Below, piece by piece: positions 8,936 through 17,397 of a stretch of 64,000 bases of DNA (the stretch's first letter is position 1; each line of letters begins with the position of its first letter). Both the position numbers and the translations under genes were made by a program. This DNA is from Rhodoferax ferrireducens T118 (GTDB lineage: Bacteria; Pseudomonadota; Gammaproteobacteria; Burkholderiales; Burkholderiaceae_C). Under the pieces are notes generated by a model. That model was not told the origin of the DNA and searched no databases. It was given only the letters and a program-made list of their open reading frames with translations. The stretch lies in contig NC_007908.1 of NCBI RefSeq assembly GCF_000013605.1, positions 3,534,001 through 3,598,000 of the forward strand, written 5' to 3'.

Positions 8936-8970
8936 ACTGAAGTGCCTGCACTGAAGCACTTCAGTGCAGG
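8936..8970 (+). promoter_or_regulatory. overlapping alternative hairpins at nosD start
   Basis: Two perfect inverted repeats share sequence. ACTGAAGTGC (8936-8945) pairs with GCACTTCAGT (8956-8965). CCTGCACTGAAG (8945-8956) pairs with CTTCAGTGCAGG (8959-8970) across a two-base loop. They cannot form together. The first would bury the GTG start of nosD at 8942. It may protect nosZ mRNA or tune nosD translation; function is inferred. Confidence 0.6.
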
Positions 8971-10240
8971 GCTGGCCCTGGCCGTGCGCACCACGGCGCT
9001 GCTGTTCGCTTCGCTGCTGGTGGCGGGCGTCGCAGCGGCCGCAGAGATCCGGGTCCATCCGGGCGATTCCATCTCGGCGGCAGTGGCGCGCGCCAAACCC
9101 GGTGACACGGTGGCGATTGAGCGCGGTCGCTACCAGGACAACTTGCGCATCGACAAGCCGCTGAAGCTTGTAGGAATCGACCGGCCAACCATCAGCGGCG
9201 GCCTCGCGGGCGACACGATCCGCATCGTTTCGCCCGACGTCAGCGTCGAAGGTCTGATCGTCACGGACAGCGGCGACAATCTGACCGAGCAGAATGCGGG
9301 CATCTACATCCAGCCCGGTTCGGACCGTGCAGCCATCAAGCATTGCGACATCGCCTACAGTTTGTTTGGACTTTGGATCGAAGGGGTCAAGGACGTCCAG
9401 GTCATCGGCAACCGGATCACCGGCAAGCGTGACCACGCATCGGCCCAGCGCGGCAATGGCATTCAGCTTTACAACACCACCGGTGCCCAGATCATCGGCA
9501 ACGAAATCAGCTTTGCTCGCGACGGTATCTACGTCGACGTTTCCTATCACGCGATCTTTCGTGGCAACAAGATTCACGATGTACGCTACGGAACCCACTA
9601 CATGAACTCCCACTTCAACACCTGGGAGGACAACGAGTCTTATCACAACCGAAACGGTCTGGCGCTCATGATGACGCGCAACCTGATCGTGCGCAACAAT
9701 CGGACCTGGGGCAATTCAGACGTCGGCATCATGCTGCGCACGATCCAGGATTCGGTCATCGAGGGCAACGTGGTAGCGGGCAACCGCCGCGGTTTCTTCA
9801 TCTATGACGCTGAATACAATGCACTTCACAATAATCTGATTATTGACAACGATGTCGGCGCGCATGTGTGGGCCGGCTCGATTCACAACGAGGTCGAAGG
9901 CAACGATTTCATCCGCAACCGGGAACAGGTGCGTTACGTCGCAGCGAAGGACGTCCCCTGGGGTGTCAAGACCGGCAACTACTGGAGCAACTACGTCGGC
10001 TGGGACCGCGATGGCAACGGCATCGGCGACGTGCCCTATGAAGCCAACGACGTGGTGGACCGTCTGGTTTGGCGCCTGCCGGTGGTCAAGCTCCTGCTCA
10101 ACAGCCCGGCCATTCAAACCCTGCGGCTGATCGCGCAACAGTTTCCCCTGCTGCGCTCACCCAGCATCGTGGACGGCAAGCCGCACATGCAACCCACCCA
10201 CAGCAACTGGAGTCAATGGATTGGCAAACAAAGTAATTGA
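8942..10240 (+). CDS. nosD: NosD, copper-cluster assembly protein
   Basis: Periplasmic NosD of the beta-helix (CASH domain) type, 432 residues, which acts with the NosFY ABC transporter in building the CuZ centre of NosZ. It has a signal peptide (to about VAAAAE), then parallel beta-helix repeats rich in G/N/D turns (for example NRITGKRDHAS, NNLIIDNDVG), and the conserved end GNYWSNYVGWDRDGNGIGD. No early ATG exists. The GTG at 8942 is the best start, with GGTGGG nearby, but it sits inside the alternative hairpins. The 3' end overlaps nosF by 20 bases. Confidence 0.93.
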   Translation: MPALKHFSAGLALAVRTTALLFASLLVAGVAAAAEIRVHPGDSISAAVARAKPGDTVAIERGRYQDNLRIDKPLKLVGIDRPTISGGLAGDTIRIVSPDVSVEGLIVTDSGDNLTEQNAGIYIQPGSDRAAIKHCDIAYSLFGLWIEGVKDVQVIGNRITGKRDHASAQRGNGIQLYNTTGAQIIGNEISFARDGIYVDVSYHAIFRGNKIHDVRYGTHYMNSHFNTWEDNESYHNRNGLALMMTRNLIVRNNRTWGNSDVGIMLRTIQDSVIEGNVVAGNRRGFFIYDAEYNALHNNLIIDNDVGAHVWAGSIHNEVEGNDFIRNREQVRYVAAKDVPWGVKTGNYWSNYVGWDRDGNGIGDVPYEANDVVDRLVWRLPVVKLLLNSPAIQTLRLIAQQFPLLRSPSIVDGKPHMQPTHSNWSQWIGKQSN

Positions 10241-11132
10241 AGCCCACCAGATCACCAAGCACTACGGCTTGATCCAGGCGGTGGACGGCGTGGACCTTGC
10301 GGTCGAGGCCGGCGAAGTGTTTGGCCTGATCGGGCACAACGGTGCCGGCAAAAGCACCTTGTTCAAGATGATGCTGGGCTTGATCCCGGCCACCTCGGGC
10401 GAGATCCGGATTGACGGCACGCCGGTTCGCGGCGAGGAATTCCGCCGCGTGCGCCGCCACCTCGGCTACCTGCCCGAGAACGTGGTCTTCTACGACAACC
10501 TCAGCGGCCTGGAGACCCTCGCCTTCTTCGCCCGCCTGAAAGGGGTTGACCTGGGCGAATGTGCTCCGCTGCTGGAGCGGGTCGGGCTTACCGCTGCGGC
10601 CAACCGGCGCGTCAAGGGCTACTCGAAGGGCATGCGCCAGCGCCTGGGCTTCGCGCAGGCCCTGCTCGGCAAGCCCAAACTGCTGTTTCTCGATGAGCCG
10701 ACCACGGGCCTCGATCCCGAGGGCATTCGCGAGTTCTATCGCATCCTCAAGGAGATGAGGAGCGAGGGGGCGACCATCATCCTGACGTCCCACATTCTGT
10801 CGGAAATCCAGGAACGGGTCGACCGTCTCGCCATCATGAAGACCGGCAAGATTCAAGCCATCGGCACCGTCCAGTCATTGCGGGAGAAGATGGCGCTGCC
10901 CCTGCGGTTCGAACTGCGGCTCGCGCCGGGCGCGGAAATCGAATTGCGGCAGATCGTCGACACGCTGGAGGGTGCCGAGCTCAGCGAAGACGGCGAGCGG
11001 GTCACGGTCCATTGCCAGCGCGAAGCCAAAATGCCGGTTCTCCAGGCCCTGGCAGCGCTCAATGGCCGGATAACCGATTTGCACATCCGCGAGCCCTCTC
11101 TTGAGGACGTGTTTCTAGGCTATTCGGGATGA
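10221..11132 (+). CDS. nosF: NosF, ABC transporter ATPase
   Basis: Cytoplasmic ATPase of the NosDFY complex, 303 residues. Walker A is GHNGAGKST (38-46), the signature is near YSKGMRQRL, Walker B is LLFLDEPTTGLDP, and the switch His is in LTSHILSE. It begins with TTG, chosen because GGAG lies eight bases upstream within the end of nosD; no ATG in this frame fits. Translational coupling to nosD is likely. ATP hydrolysis would drive NosY, supplying a sulfur species or conformational work for CuZ assembly in the known model. Confidence 0.95.
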   Translation: MANKVIEAHQITKHYGLIQAVDGVDLAVEAGEVFGLIGHNGAGKSTLFKMMLGLIPATSGEIRIDGTPVRGEEFRRVRRHLGYLPENVVFYDNLSGLETLAFFARLKGVDLGECAPLLERVGLTAAANRRVKGYSKGMRQRLGFAQALLGKPKLLFLDEPTTGLDPEGIREFYRILKEMRSEGATIILTSHILSEIQERVDRLAIMKTGKIQAIGTVQSLREKMALPLRFELRLAPGAEIELRQIVDTLEGAELSEDGERVTVHCQREAKMPVLQALAALNGRITDLHIREPSLEDVFLGYSG

Positions 11133-11139
11133 GAACATC

Positions 11140-11967
11140 ATGACTTTCGCAATCGAACCCAAACAGATCGGCATCATCGCCGCCAAAGAATTCCGCGAGC
11201 GCATCCGTAACCGCTGGGTGCTCGCGGTGACCACCGTCTTCACCGCCTTCGCTCTGGTCATCGCCTATTTTGGCTCGGCGCAGCAAGGGGCCGTCGGCTT
11301 CAGCAGCATCGAAGTCACCATTGCCAGCCTGGTCAGCCTGGTCATCTACCTGATCCCGCTGATCGCGCTGATCCTGGGCTTTGACGCCATCGTTGGCGAG
11401 CGCGAGCGCGGCTCCCTGGACCTGCTGCTGTCGATGCCGATCACACGCCTCGAACTGCTGCTGGGCAAGTTCCTCGGTCTGTCCGCGGCCCTGGCCTGTT
11501 CCACCGTGATTGGCTTCGGTCTGGTCGGTCTGCTGCTCGGCTTCAAGCTGCCGCCTTCTGCCTGGTATCACTATGCCGGCTTCATGCTGAGTTCAGTGCT
11601 GCTGGGCATGGCCTTCCTCAGCCTGGCGGTCATGGTTTCGGTCTTCGCGGCGGACCGCACCCGGGCCAGCGGCGGCGCCATTGCCCTGTGGTTCTTCTTC
11701 GTCCTGGTCTACGACCTGATCCTGCTGGGCGCGCTGGTCGTCAGCGGCGGTGCGGTCGCCACCGATGCCTTCCCCTATCTGCTGTTGCTCAACCCGGCTG
11801 ACGTCTTTCGCATCCTCAATATCTTCGGGCTTGAAGAGGTTCGAACCCTTTACGGCTTGACCACCGTCTTCCCCGAGCGGCTCGCCAACCCGGGGCTGCT
11901 CGGAGCGGTCATGCTCGCCTGGATCACCCTGCCCCTGGCCGTCGCCAACTGGAAATTTCGCCAATGA
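11140..11967 (+). CDS. nosY: NosY, ABC transporter permease
   Basis: Inner-membrane permease of the NosDFY transporter, 275 residues, with about six hydrophobic helices. The N-terminal AAKEFRERIRNRWV and the loop GERERGSLDLLLSMPI are typical of NosY and related ABC-2 permeases. It follows nosF by seven bases and its stop overlaps the nosL start (ATGA), so the genes are translationally coupled. Confidence 0.95.
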   Translation: MTFAIEPKQIGIIAAKEFRERIRNRWVLAVTTVFTAFALVIAYFGSAQQGAVGFSSIEVTIASLVSLVIYLIPLIALILGFDAIVGERERGSLDLLLSMPITRLELLLGKFLGLSAALACSTVIGFGLVGLLLGFKLPPSAWYHYAGFMLSSVLLGMAFLSLAVMVSVFAADRTRASGGAIALWFFFVLVYDLILLGALVVSGGAVATDAFPYLLLLNPADVFRILNIFGLEEVRTLYGLTTVFPERLANPGLLGAVMLAWITLPLAVANWKFRQ

Positions 11968-12509
11968 AAACATCTCACACCCCCAAGCTGCGTGCTACCG
12001 CTGCCGCATTCACCTTGACCCTGGCATTGACCGGCGCTGCTGTCCTCGCCGGCTGCAGCAAGAACGAACCGGCGTCTCTCCAACCGATCGAGATCAGCCG
12101 CGACACCAGTTGCAGCCTGGACGGCATGACGCTGATGGACTACCCCGGGCCGAAGGCGCAGATGCAATACGCTCATGGCGAGCCTGACTTTTTTTGTGAC
12201 ACGGTCGAGATGTTCTCGATCTACCTGAAGCCCGAGCAGCAACAACGCGTGCGCGCCGTCTTTGTGCAGGACATGGCGCAAGCCGACTGGAACAATCCGG
12301 TGGGCCACTGGATTGATGCCAAGACCGCCTTCTACGTGGCTGGCTCCAAACGCCTGGGCTCCATGGGGCCAACGCTGGCATCATTTGCCAGCGAGGCCGA
12401 CGCCGGCAAATTCGCCGCCAAGGAAGGCGGCAAGGTTTATCGGTTCGATCAGATCACCCCCGACATGGTCGTCCTCGACGGCGGGGTTCTCAAAGATCAA
12501 AAAATGTAA
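11964..12509 (+). CDS. nosL: NosL, copper chaperone lipoprotein
   Basis: Outer-membrane or periplasmic lipoprotein, 181 residues, which binds Cu(I) for NosZ maturation. The signal ends in the lipobox LAGC (Cys31). The core is CSLDGMTLMDYPGPKAQ, FFCDTVEMF, WIDAKTAFYV and LGSMGPTLASF. Where many NosL proteins have CxxCGM this one has CSLDGM; Met and the second Cys (FFCD) remain. It starts with the ATGA overlap with nosY. Confidence 0.95.
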   Translation: MKTSHTPKLRATAAAFTLTLALTGAAVLAGCSKNEPASLQPIEISRDTSCSLDGMTLMDYPGPKAQMQYAHGEPDFFCDTVEMFSIYLKPEQQQRVRAVFVQDMAQADWNNPVGHWIDAKTAFYVAGSKRLGSMGPTLASFASEADAGKFAAKEGGKVYRFDQITPDMVVLDGGVLKDQKM

Positions 12510-12519
12510 GAGGAATTTC

Positions 12520-12792
12520 GTGAGCAACTTTTTTGAAAAACTACCGTTTGAAGCGGCACAGGAGCTGGAGCAGCTGAGCCGCATCGCATTCGAATTGCGC
12601 GAGGGCCGCAAGCGCCTGCTGCAACAACATGATGCCGACAGCGAGGAGGCTTTGCTGGCGCTTGTCAGCAGCGGCGCCGTCGCCGAGCACCCTGGCTACG
12701 ATCACTACCTCGGCGCCCGCATTCTTTCCAAGACGCAGCAAGCGGTGCGTAAGCAGTTGCAGGCGGTCATGGTGGAACTGGGAGGCCAATGA
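12520..12792 (+). CDS. small conserved-looking protein, possible antitoxin partner
   Basis: 90-residue soluble protein of unknown function. It is highly helical and charged (FEAAQELEQLSRIAFELREGRKRLL) with a C-terminal HPGYDHYLGARILSKTQQAV segment. I start at GTG because GAGG lies six bases upstream, right after the nosL stop. Its stop overlaps the start of the next gene (ATGA). Tight coupling to a TumE/DUF6516-like protein makes an antitoxin or regulatory partner possible, but no DNA-binding motif is clear. Confidence 0.7.
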   Translation: MSNFFEKLPFEAAQELEQLSRIAFELREGRKRLLQQHDADSEEALLALVSSGAVAEHPGYDHYLGARILSKTQQAVRKQLQAVMVELGGQ

Positions 12793-13151
12793 TGCTGCAC
12801 AGCGCCCTCAAGGAAGCCATCGACTCTCAATTCGCCCAAGCCATAACCGAACCCGCCGAGCTTTGCCAGGATGCGCTGCTGGTGCGCCTGGACAACGGCG
12901 TGGTCATCGAACTGCGGATCGCCAGCGCCGAGGAATATGCCATCGCCTGGCGTTGGGGCGACACAGAATTGCGCATCGACACAGCCCCCCTGCATCCACA
13001 ACTCTCCACCTACCCCAACCACTTGCATACCGGCGAAGGTCAGCTGCTGCCCGATCCACTCACCCAACCCGGCCGCGATCCTTGGGACAACGTCAACGCG
13101 GTGATCACGGCGCTCATCGGCGATCCCCTGCTGCAGTCACAAGGCAAGTAA
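12789..13151 (+). CDS. TumE/DUF6516-like protein
   Basis: 120-residue protein. The central stretch YAIAWRWGDTELRIDTAPLH then PQLSTYPNHLHTGEG resembles the pattern of the DUF6516/TumE toxin-like family, whose members usually show a W...R.D.APHHP.L.T.PHH.H pattern. Here several of those His are changed (PLHP, PNHLH). The match is from memory of the family pattern, so moderate. It is coupled by ATGA to the upstream 90-residue gene. The pair lies inside the nos operon between nosL and a decayed nosL copy, so a nos-related role is equally possible. Confidence 0.6.
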   Translation: MMLHSALKEAIDSQFAQAITEPAELCQDALLVRLDNGVVIELRIASAEEYAIAWRWGDTELRIDTAPLHPQLSTYPNHLHTGEGQLLPDPLTQPGRDPWDNVNAVITALIGDPLLQSQGK

Positions 13152-13196
13152 GTTCTGCCGCGCGGTGCCGGATCAACTCAATCTCTTGCCGTCGTC

Positions 13197-13508
13197 ATGC
13201 GGTCACCCACACGGCCTGCAACGAGCGCTGCCACCAGTTGCGAACTCGACGGCATGCTGCTGGCCGACTACCCCGGCCCCGAGGCCCAGATTTTTTATGC
13301 CGGGCAAGCAGCCCCGCTCTTCTTTTGTGACACGGTCGAGCTGGTCAACACGCTGCTGCGGCCCGAGCAGGTACGCAAAATGGTCGCCGTCTATGTCCAG
13401 GACATGGGCCAAGCCGACTGGGAGCGGCCGCGCGGCGATTGGATCGACGCCCAAACCGCGCTGTACGTCCTGGGCAGCAAACGCCACGGCTCCATGGGGC
13501 CAACCTGA
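13197..13508 (+). pseudogene. decayed nosL paralogue
   Basis: The 103 codons align along their length with the middle of NosL: CELDGMLLADYPGPEAQ, LFFCDTVELV, VQDMGQADWERP, WIDAQTALYVLGSKRHGSMGPT. It has no signal peptide or lipobox, and the in-frame sequence back to the previous stop cannot supply one. It ends at TGA straight after GSMGPT, where NosL continues for about 50 residues. It therefore looks like a remnant of an old duplication rather than a working chaperone. Confidence 0.75.
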
Positions 13509-13550
13509 GTGTCGGTGCGCTGCACGACACGCGGATGTGGGCGCCAGGCC

Positions 13551-14219
13551 ATGACGCGCAAGGGGCTTCTTTGTCGGTGTCGATCCTTCTTGTCCGGCGC
13601 AACGACAAGTCGGCAGCGCAGCAGCGCGCGCCTGATCGCCGCGGCATTGAGCTTGGCGGCGCTGTTGCTGGTCGCGCTGCTGCTGACCCGCCCAAGCGTC
13701 ACCAAGATTGGCGCCGTGCCCGACGATATCTGTGTGATGGCACCGCCACAAGCTTACGACCCCGCCTCCGGTCAGGCCATGCTGGCCGCGCGTGCCATCC
13801 CGAAAGACGCGCGTTGCCCGGTCTGTGGCATGTACCCGGCGCGCGCCCCGCAATGGGCGGCGCAGCTGATCTTCAGCAATGGTGACGCCCATTTTTTTGA
13901 CTCGCCACTGAGCCTCTACCTCTACCTGAACGCGGTGAGGCGTTATAGCCCGGGGCGCAGCGCCAGCGAGATTGCGGCCACCTATGTCACGGACACCGAG
14001 ACGGGCCAGTGGACGCCCGCCGGGCAAGCCTTTTACGTGCACGGCTCCACGGCACTGGGCCCCATGCGCAATGGCAACTTGCCGGCCTTCGCCAACAAAC
14101 GGGCAGCCGAGCAATTCGCACAGCAGCGCGGCGGGAAAGTGCGGGTCGCCGGGGACATCAGTCCGGCCTTGCTCAATGCGCTTGATACCCGGCCGACCCA
14201 CACGCACAGCATGCAGTAA
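13551..14219 (+). CDS. second NosL-like protein, membrane anchored
   Basis: About 222 residues. One N-terminal transmembrane helix (LIAAALSLAALLLVALLL) is followed by a periplasmic NosL-type domain with CPVCGMYPARAPQWAAQ, GDAHFFDSPLSLYLYL, QAFYVHGSTALGPM and GGKVRVAGDI. Unlike NosL of this cluster it keeps the CxxCGM metal motif but lacks the FFCD Cys. A GTG at 13509, directly after the stop of the nosL remnant, is an alternative start. Neither has a strong ribosome site. It is the last gene of the nos operon and probably delivers or stores copper. Confidence 0.75.
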   Translation: MTRKGLLCRCRSFLSGATTSRQRSSARLIAAALSLAALLLVALLLTRPSVTKIGAVPDDICVMAPPQAYDPASGQAMLAARAIPKDARCPVCGMYPARAPQWAAQLIFSNGDAHFFDSPLSLYLYLNAVRRYSPGRSASEIAATYVTDTETGQWTPAGQAFYVHGSTALGPMRNGNLPAFANKRAAEQFAQQRGGKVRVAGDISPALLNALDTRPTHTHSMQ

Positions 14220-14430
14220 TCAGGAAGAATTCAGGACTGGCCGGCACTGGTTTGGCCTGCGGGCCATTGACAGCGGTGCTGTACCAAGGCGGACTGAGCC
14301 GAAGCTCGAAGCGGCTGATTTCACTGACTTCAACCGTCAACCAGAAGCGTCGCTTACCCAAGCTTGCCGGCCCAAGGCGTTAGCGCATACCTGCATCACG
14401 ACGATAACGGCGATGACCGCAATGCCACTC

Positions 14431-14480
14431 ATATAGCTACTTTTTTTATAGCTACATACGCAAGCAACACGGGGGCTGGA
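14431..14480 (+). repeat. dispersed repeat, copy B (intergenic)
   Basis: Contains TAGCTACTTTTTTTATAGCT, then ACATACGCAAG and CAACACGGGGGCTGGA. It is the clearest copy and the only fully intergenic one. It shares the ATAGCT...ACGGGGGCT core with copies A, C, D and F. Confidence 0.75.
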
Positions 14481-14500
14481 TCGCCAAATTGTTTGTAACT

Positions 14501-14524
14501 CGCAGCGTCATGGACGACGCTGCG
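14501..14524 (-). terminator. hairpin downstream of Nfn-like gene
   Basis: CGCAGCGTC and GACGCTGCG form a perfect nine-base stem with a six-base loop, 30 bases after the stop of the minus-strand oxidoreductase gene. No long U-run follows on either strand, so it may be a weak terminator or an RNA-stability element. Confidence 0.4.
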
Positions 14525-14553
14525 TTGACACATCCAAGCGTCTCCCAGCACCC

Positions 14554-17397
14554 TCAGGCGAACCCGTGCGTGACCCGGCTCGCCTGCTCCTGCGGCTTGA
14601 ACTGGTTGAAGCGCGGCAAAAACTTGTCCCAGTCGATGATGTGGCTGTCGAGCTCGGGGCCGTCAACACAGGCGTGCTTGCGCACCATCTTGCCGTCAAT
14701 CGTCACCGGCACCATGCAGGCGCCGCACATGCCGGTGGCGTCGACCATGATCGAGTTCAGGCTGGCAACCGTCTTGACGCCATAGGGTTTGGTCAGATCG
14801 CTCACGGCACGCATCATCAGCGGCGGGCCAATCGTCACGACTTCGGCAATTTTGCGGCCCTGGCTGGTCTGACCATCCTTGAGCATGGCTTCAAGCGGCG
14901 TGGTGACAAAACCCTTTTGACAGAAGCTGCCGTCGTTGCTGGTGTAGATCACGTCGAGCAAATCGGGGAACTCGGCTTGCAGTTGGCTCACGCGTTCACC
15001 CGCCTTGACCCAGAACAGCAAGTCGGCATTGCGGAAGCCCGCAATCAGCGTGACGTGGTTGCCCAGGCGCAGGTGCGCGCGCATGATGGGGTAAACGGGC
15101 GGCAAACCCAGGCCACCTGCGGTAAACACCACCGTCTGCTGGCCCTCAAAACGGTGCAGTTCACTGGGCAGGCCCAGCGGGCCGGCGATACCGGTAAAGG
15201 CATCGCCCACCAACATGGCGTTGATGGCGATGCTGCTCGCGCCCATGGCCTGCACCACCAGGCAAATGGTGCCGGCTTTGGCATCCCAGTCGGCCAGCGT
15301 GAGCGGAATGAGTTCGCCCTTTTCCCAGGGCAACACGCGCACGAATTGGCCAGCCTGGGCCGCCTTGGCGACCAGGGGCGAATGCACGATGAACTCGACG
15401 ATGCCATCGGCCAAATGAATCTTCTGCAGAATCGTCTGCGGCGCAGCACCCATCTCGGTGTAGTGCGCGGCGTTCCTGACCATGGCAGTGATCTCGTGCG
15501 CCGTCAGGTTGATGTCGCCCACAATCTCGCGCGCCGCGGCCTGGCCGTCGCCGGCGGCGCGGATGGCCGTGGAGCCGCCACGCGCCGCATCGCCACCCGA
15601 ATAAACGCCGGGCAGCGAGGTCTGCTGCGAACCCGGCGCCACATCGATGGTGCCCCACTTGGTCGTCTTGAGGCTGGGCTCGGAGTCTTTGATGATCGGG
15701 TTGGGTGTGTTGCCCAGCGCCATGATGACCAGGTCCACCGTCATCGATTCGGTCTCGCCGGTGCTCACCGGACTGCGCCGGCCGGAGGCATCGGGCGCGC
15801 CCAGCGCGATCACATCGAGCAGGCTGTGGGTCACAAAATGGGTCTTGTCGTCGCCGATGAATTCGCGCGGCGCCCGTAATTCCTTGAGCTCAATGCCTTC
15901 CTCAAACGCGTGGTGCAACTCCTCGACCCGCACCGGCATCTCGGCCTGGGTGCGGCGATAGACGATGGTGACCAGCCCGCCCAGGCGGCGGGCGGTGCGC
16001 GCGGCATCCATCGCCGTGTTGCCGCCCCCAATGACCATGATGCGTTTGCCGCGTGTCTCGGGCAGGGGAGTCTCGTAGTCCGCGTGCAGACCCTGCATCA
16101 GGTTCACGCGCGTCAGGAACTCGTTGGCCGACATGACGTTGAGCAAGTGCTCACCGGGCACATTCATGAAGCGCGGCAAACCCGCACCGGTGCCGACAAA
16201 TATCTTCCAGAAGCCGGCTTGTTTCAGGTCCTCCAGCGTCGCTGTTTTACCGACCACAAAGTTGGCGACAAACTTGCCGCCGAGTAATTTGATTTTGCCG
16301 ACCACATCGTCGATCAGGTCGTTGGGCAGGCGGAACTCGGGAATGCCGTAGCGCAGCACGCCGCCCAGGGCATGAAAGGCCTCGAACACCGTCACCGGGA
16401 AACCCTCGGAGGCCAGCAGGTAAGCGTTGATCAGCCCGGCCGGGCCTGAGCCCACCACCGCCACGGGCGGCTTGTCGGCCTTGGCCCAAGGGTCGGGAAT
16501 ATTGGCAAAGCGCGCCGCAATGCCCTCGGCATTGACCAGCTTTTCGCGTTGCGGCAGATACCACTCGATCTGGCCAATCTCGATCGGCCGCTTCTGGTGC
16601 GTGCAGACGCCCTGGCACTGCAACTCCTGCGGGCAGACGCGCCCGGTCACATTGGGCAAGGGGTTGCAGTTCTCTATCAATTCCATCGCTTCGCGAAAGC
16701 GCCCGGTGCCGAGCAATTCGAGCATTTCCGGGATATGGATCTTGACCGGACAGCCGCCCTTGGGCTCGGCTTGGCCTGCGACACGCAGACCCAGCTCGCA
16801 CGGCTTGTCTTCGCACTGCTTGTCGCGCAGCGCTTCCAGCCACACAAACATCTCCACCTCGCGCGCGCTGTAGCCCTGGCTCATGTAACCCAGGTAACCC
16901 TGGTTGACCAGGCCGAAGTCCTGGGACCTCTCCAGCGGATCGCGCATAGAGGGCGGGATGAAGTTTTCCGCCGGCCAGTTTTGCGACAGGCCCTTGAACA
17001 TCGGGTAGCGCTCTGACAAATGGGTGTCGATGGCGCGCACAAACTTGCGTTTGAGTTTGAGCGGCACGTTCCAGACAAAGCGCATCAGCACTTTGCTGGT
17101 GTCGTCGTCACGCAGCATCAAGGCCCACAGGGTGCGGATGAAATCGGGCCCCAGCTCGTCTTGCTGAAACTCCCAGACCATGGCTTCGGTGCCGTCAGCA
17201 ATAAAGATGTCGCGAAAGGCCTGCGGCTCGCTCAGCAGGCGCCGGCGCAACAACGCCAACTGGCGATGGAAGGTCTCCACCGCTTCGGTCTGCTCCAGGG
17301 CGTCGATCTGCGAGCGCGTGGCATCGAGCGTGCGGCTCGCGCTGACGTAGCGGCCCAGCTCGTCGCCGCTGGCTGGGCTCAGGCTCTCGGTGCTCAC
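14554..17397 (-). CDS. fused NfnAB-like ferredoxin:NADP oxidoreductase
   Basis: 947-residue flavo-iron-sulfur protein. In order: about 200 residues unlike known Nfn subunits; a GltD/NfnB-type Fe-S domain (CNPLPNVTGRVCPQ, CQGVCTH); an FAD Rossmann site GSGPAGL; an NADPH site GGGNTAMDAARTARRLGG; the GltD end GGDAARGGSTAIRAAGDG; then an NfnA-type reductase with FTAGGLGLPPVYP and a C-terminal [2Fe-2S] motif ATGMCGACMVPV...HACVDGPE. NfnAB enzymes couple ferredoxin, NADH and NADPH by electron bifurcation. I start at GTG 17397 (GTGA overlap with the upstream stop, GGAG before it). It is coupled to the PFOR-like gene, whose ferredoxin product it would use. Confidence 0.85.
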   Translation of the reverse strand: MSTESLSPASGDELGRYVSASRTLDATRSQIDALEQTEAVETFHRQLALLRRRLLSEPQAFRDIFIADGTEAMVWEFQQDELGPDFIRTLWALMLRDDDTSKVLMRFVWNVPLKLKRKFVRAIDTHLSERYPMFKGLSQNWPAENFIPPSMRDPLERSQDFGLVNQGYLGYMSQGYSAREVEMFVWLEALRDKQCEDKPCELGLRVAGQAEPKGGCPVKIHIPEMLELLGTGRFREAMELIENCNPLPNVTGRVCPQELQCQGVCTHQKRPIEIGQIEWYLPQREKLVNAEGIAARFANIPDPWAKADKPPVAVVGSGPAGLINAYLLASEGFPVTVFEAFHALGGVLRYGIPEFRLPNDLIDDVVGKIKLLGGKFVANFVVGKTATLEDLKQAGFWKIFVGTGAGLPRFMNVPGEHLLNVMSANEFLTRVNLMQGLHADYETPLPETRGKRIMVIGGGNTAMDAARTARRLGGLVTIVYRRTQAEMPVRVEELHHAFEEGIELKELRAPREFIGDDKTHFVTHSLLDVIALGAPDASGRRSPVSTGETESMTVDLVIMALGNTPNPIIKDSEPSLKTTKWGTIDVAPGSQQTSLPGVYSGGDAARGGSTAIRAAGDGQAAAREIVGDINLTAHEITAMVRNAAHYTEMGAAPQTILQKIHLADGIVEFIVHSPLVAKAAQAGQFVRVLPWEKGELIPLTLADWDAKAGTICLVVQAMGASSIAINAMLVGDAFTGIAGPLGLPSELHRFEGQQTVVFTAGGLGLPPVYPIMRAHLRLGNHVTLIAGFRNADLLFWVKAGERVSQLQAEFPDLLDVIYTSNDGSFCQKGFVTTPLEAMLKDGQTSQGRKIAEVVTIGPPLMMRAVSDLTKPYGVKTVASLNSIMVDATGMCGACMVPVTIDGKMVRKHACVDGPELDSHIIDWDKFLPRFNQFKPQEQASRVTHGFA

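Larger units (their letters stand above)
14220..14553. other. convergent intergenic region, nos / oxidoreductase module
   Basis: 334 bases without a gene between two convergent operons. It holds dispersed-repeat copy B and a symmetric hairpin at 14501-14524, both listed separately. Nothing else stands out. Confidence 0.6.
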
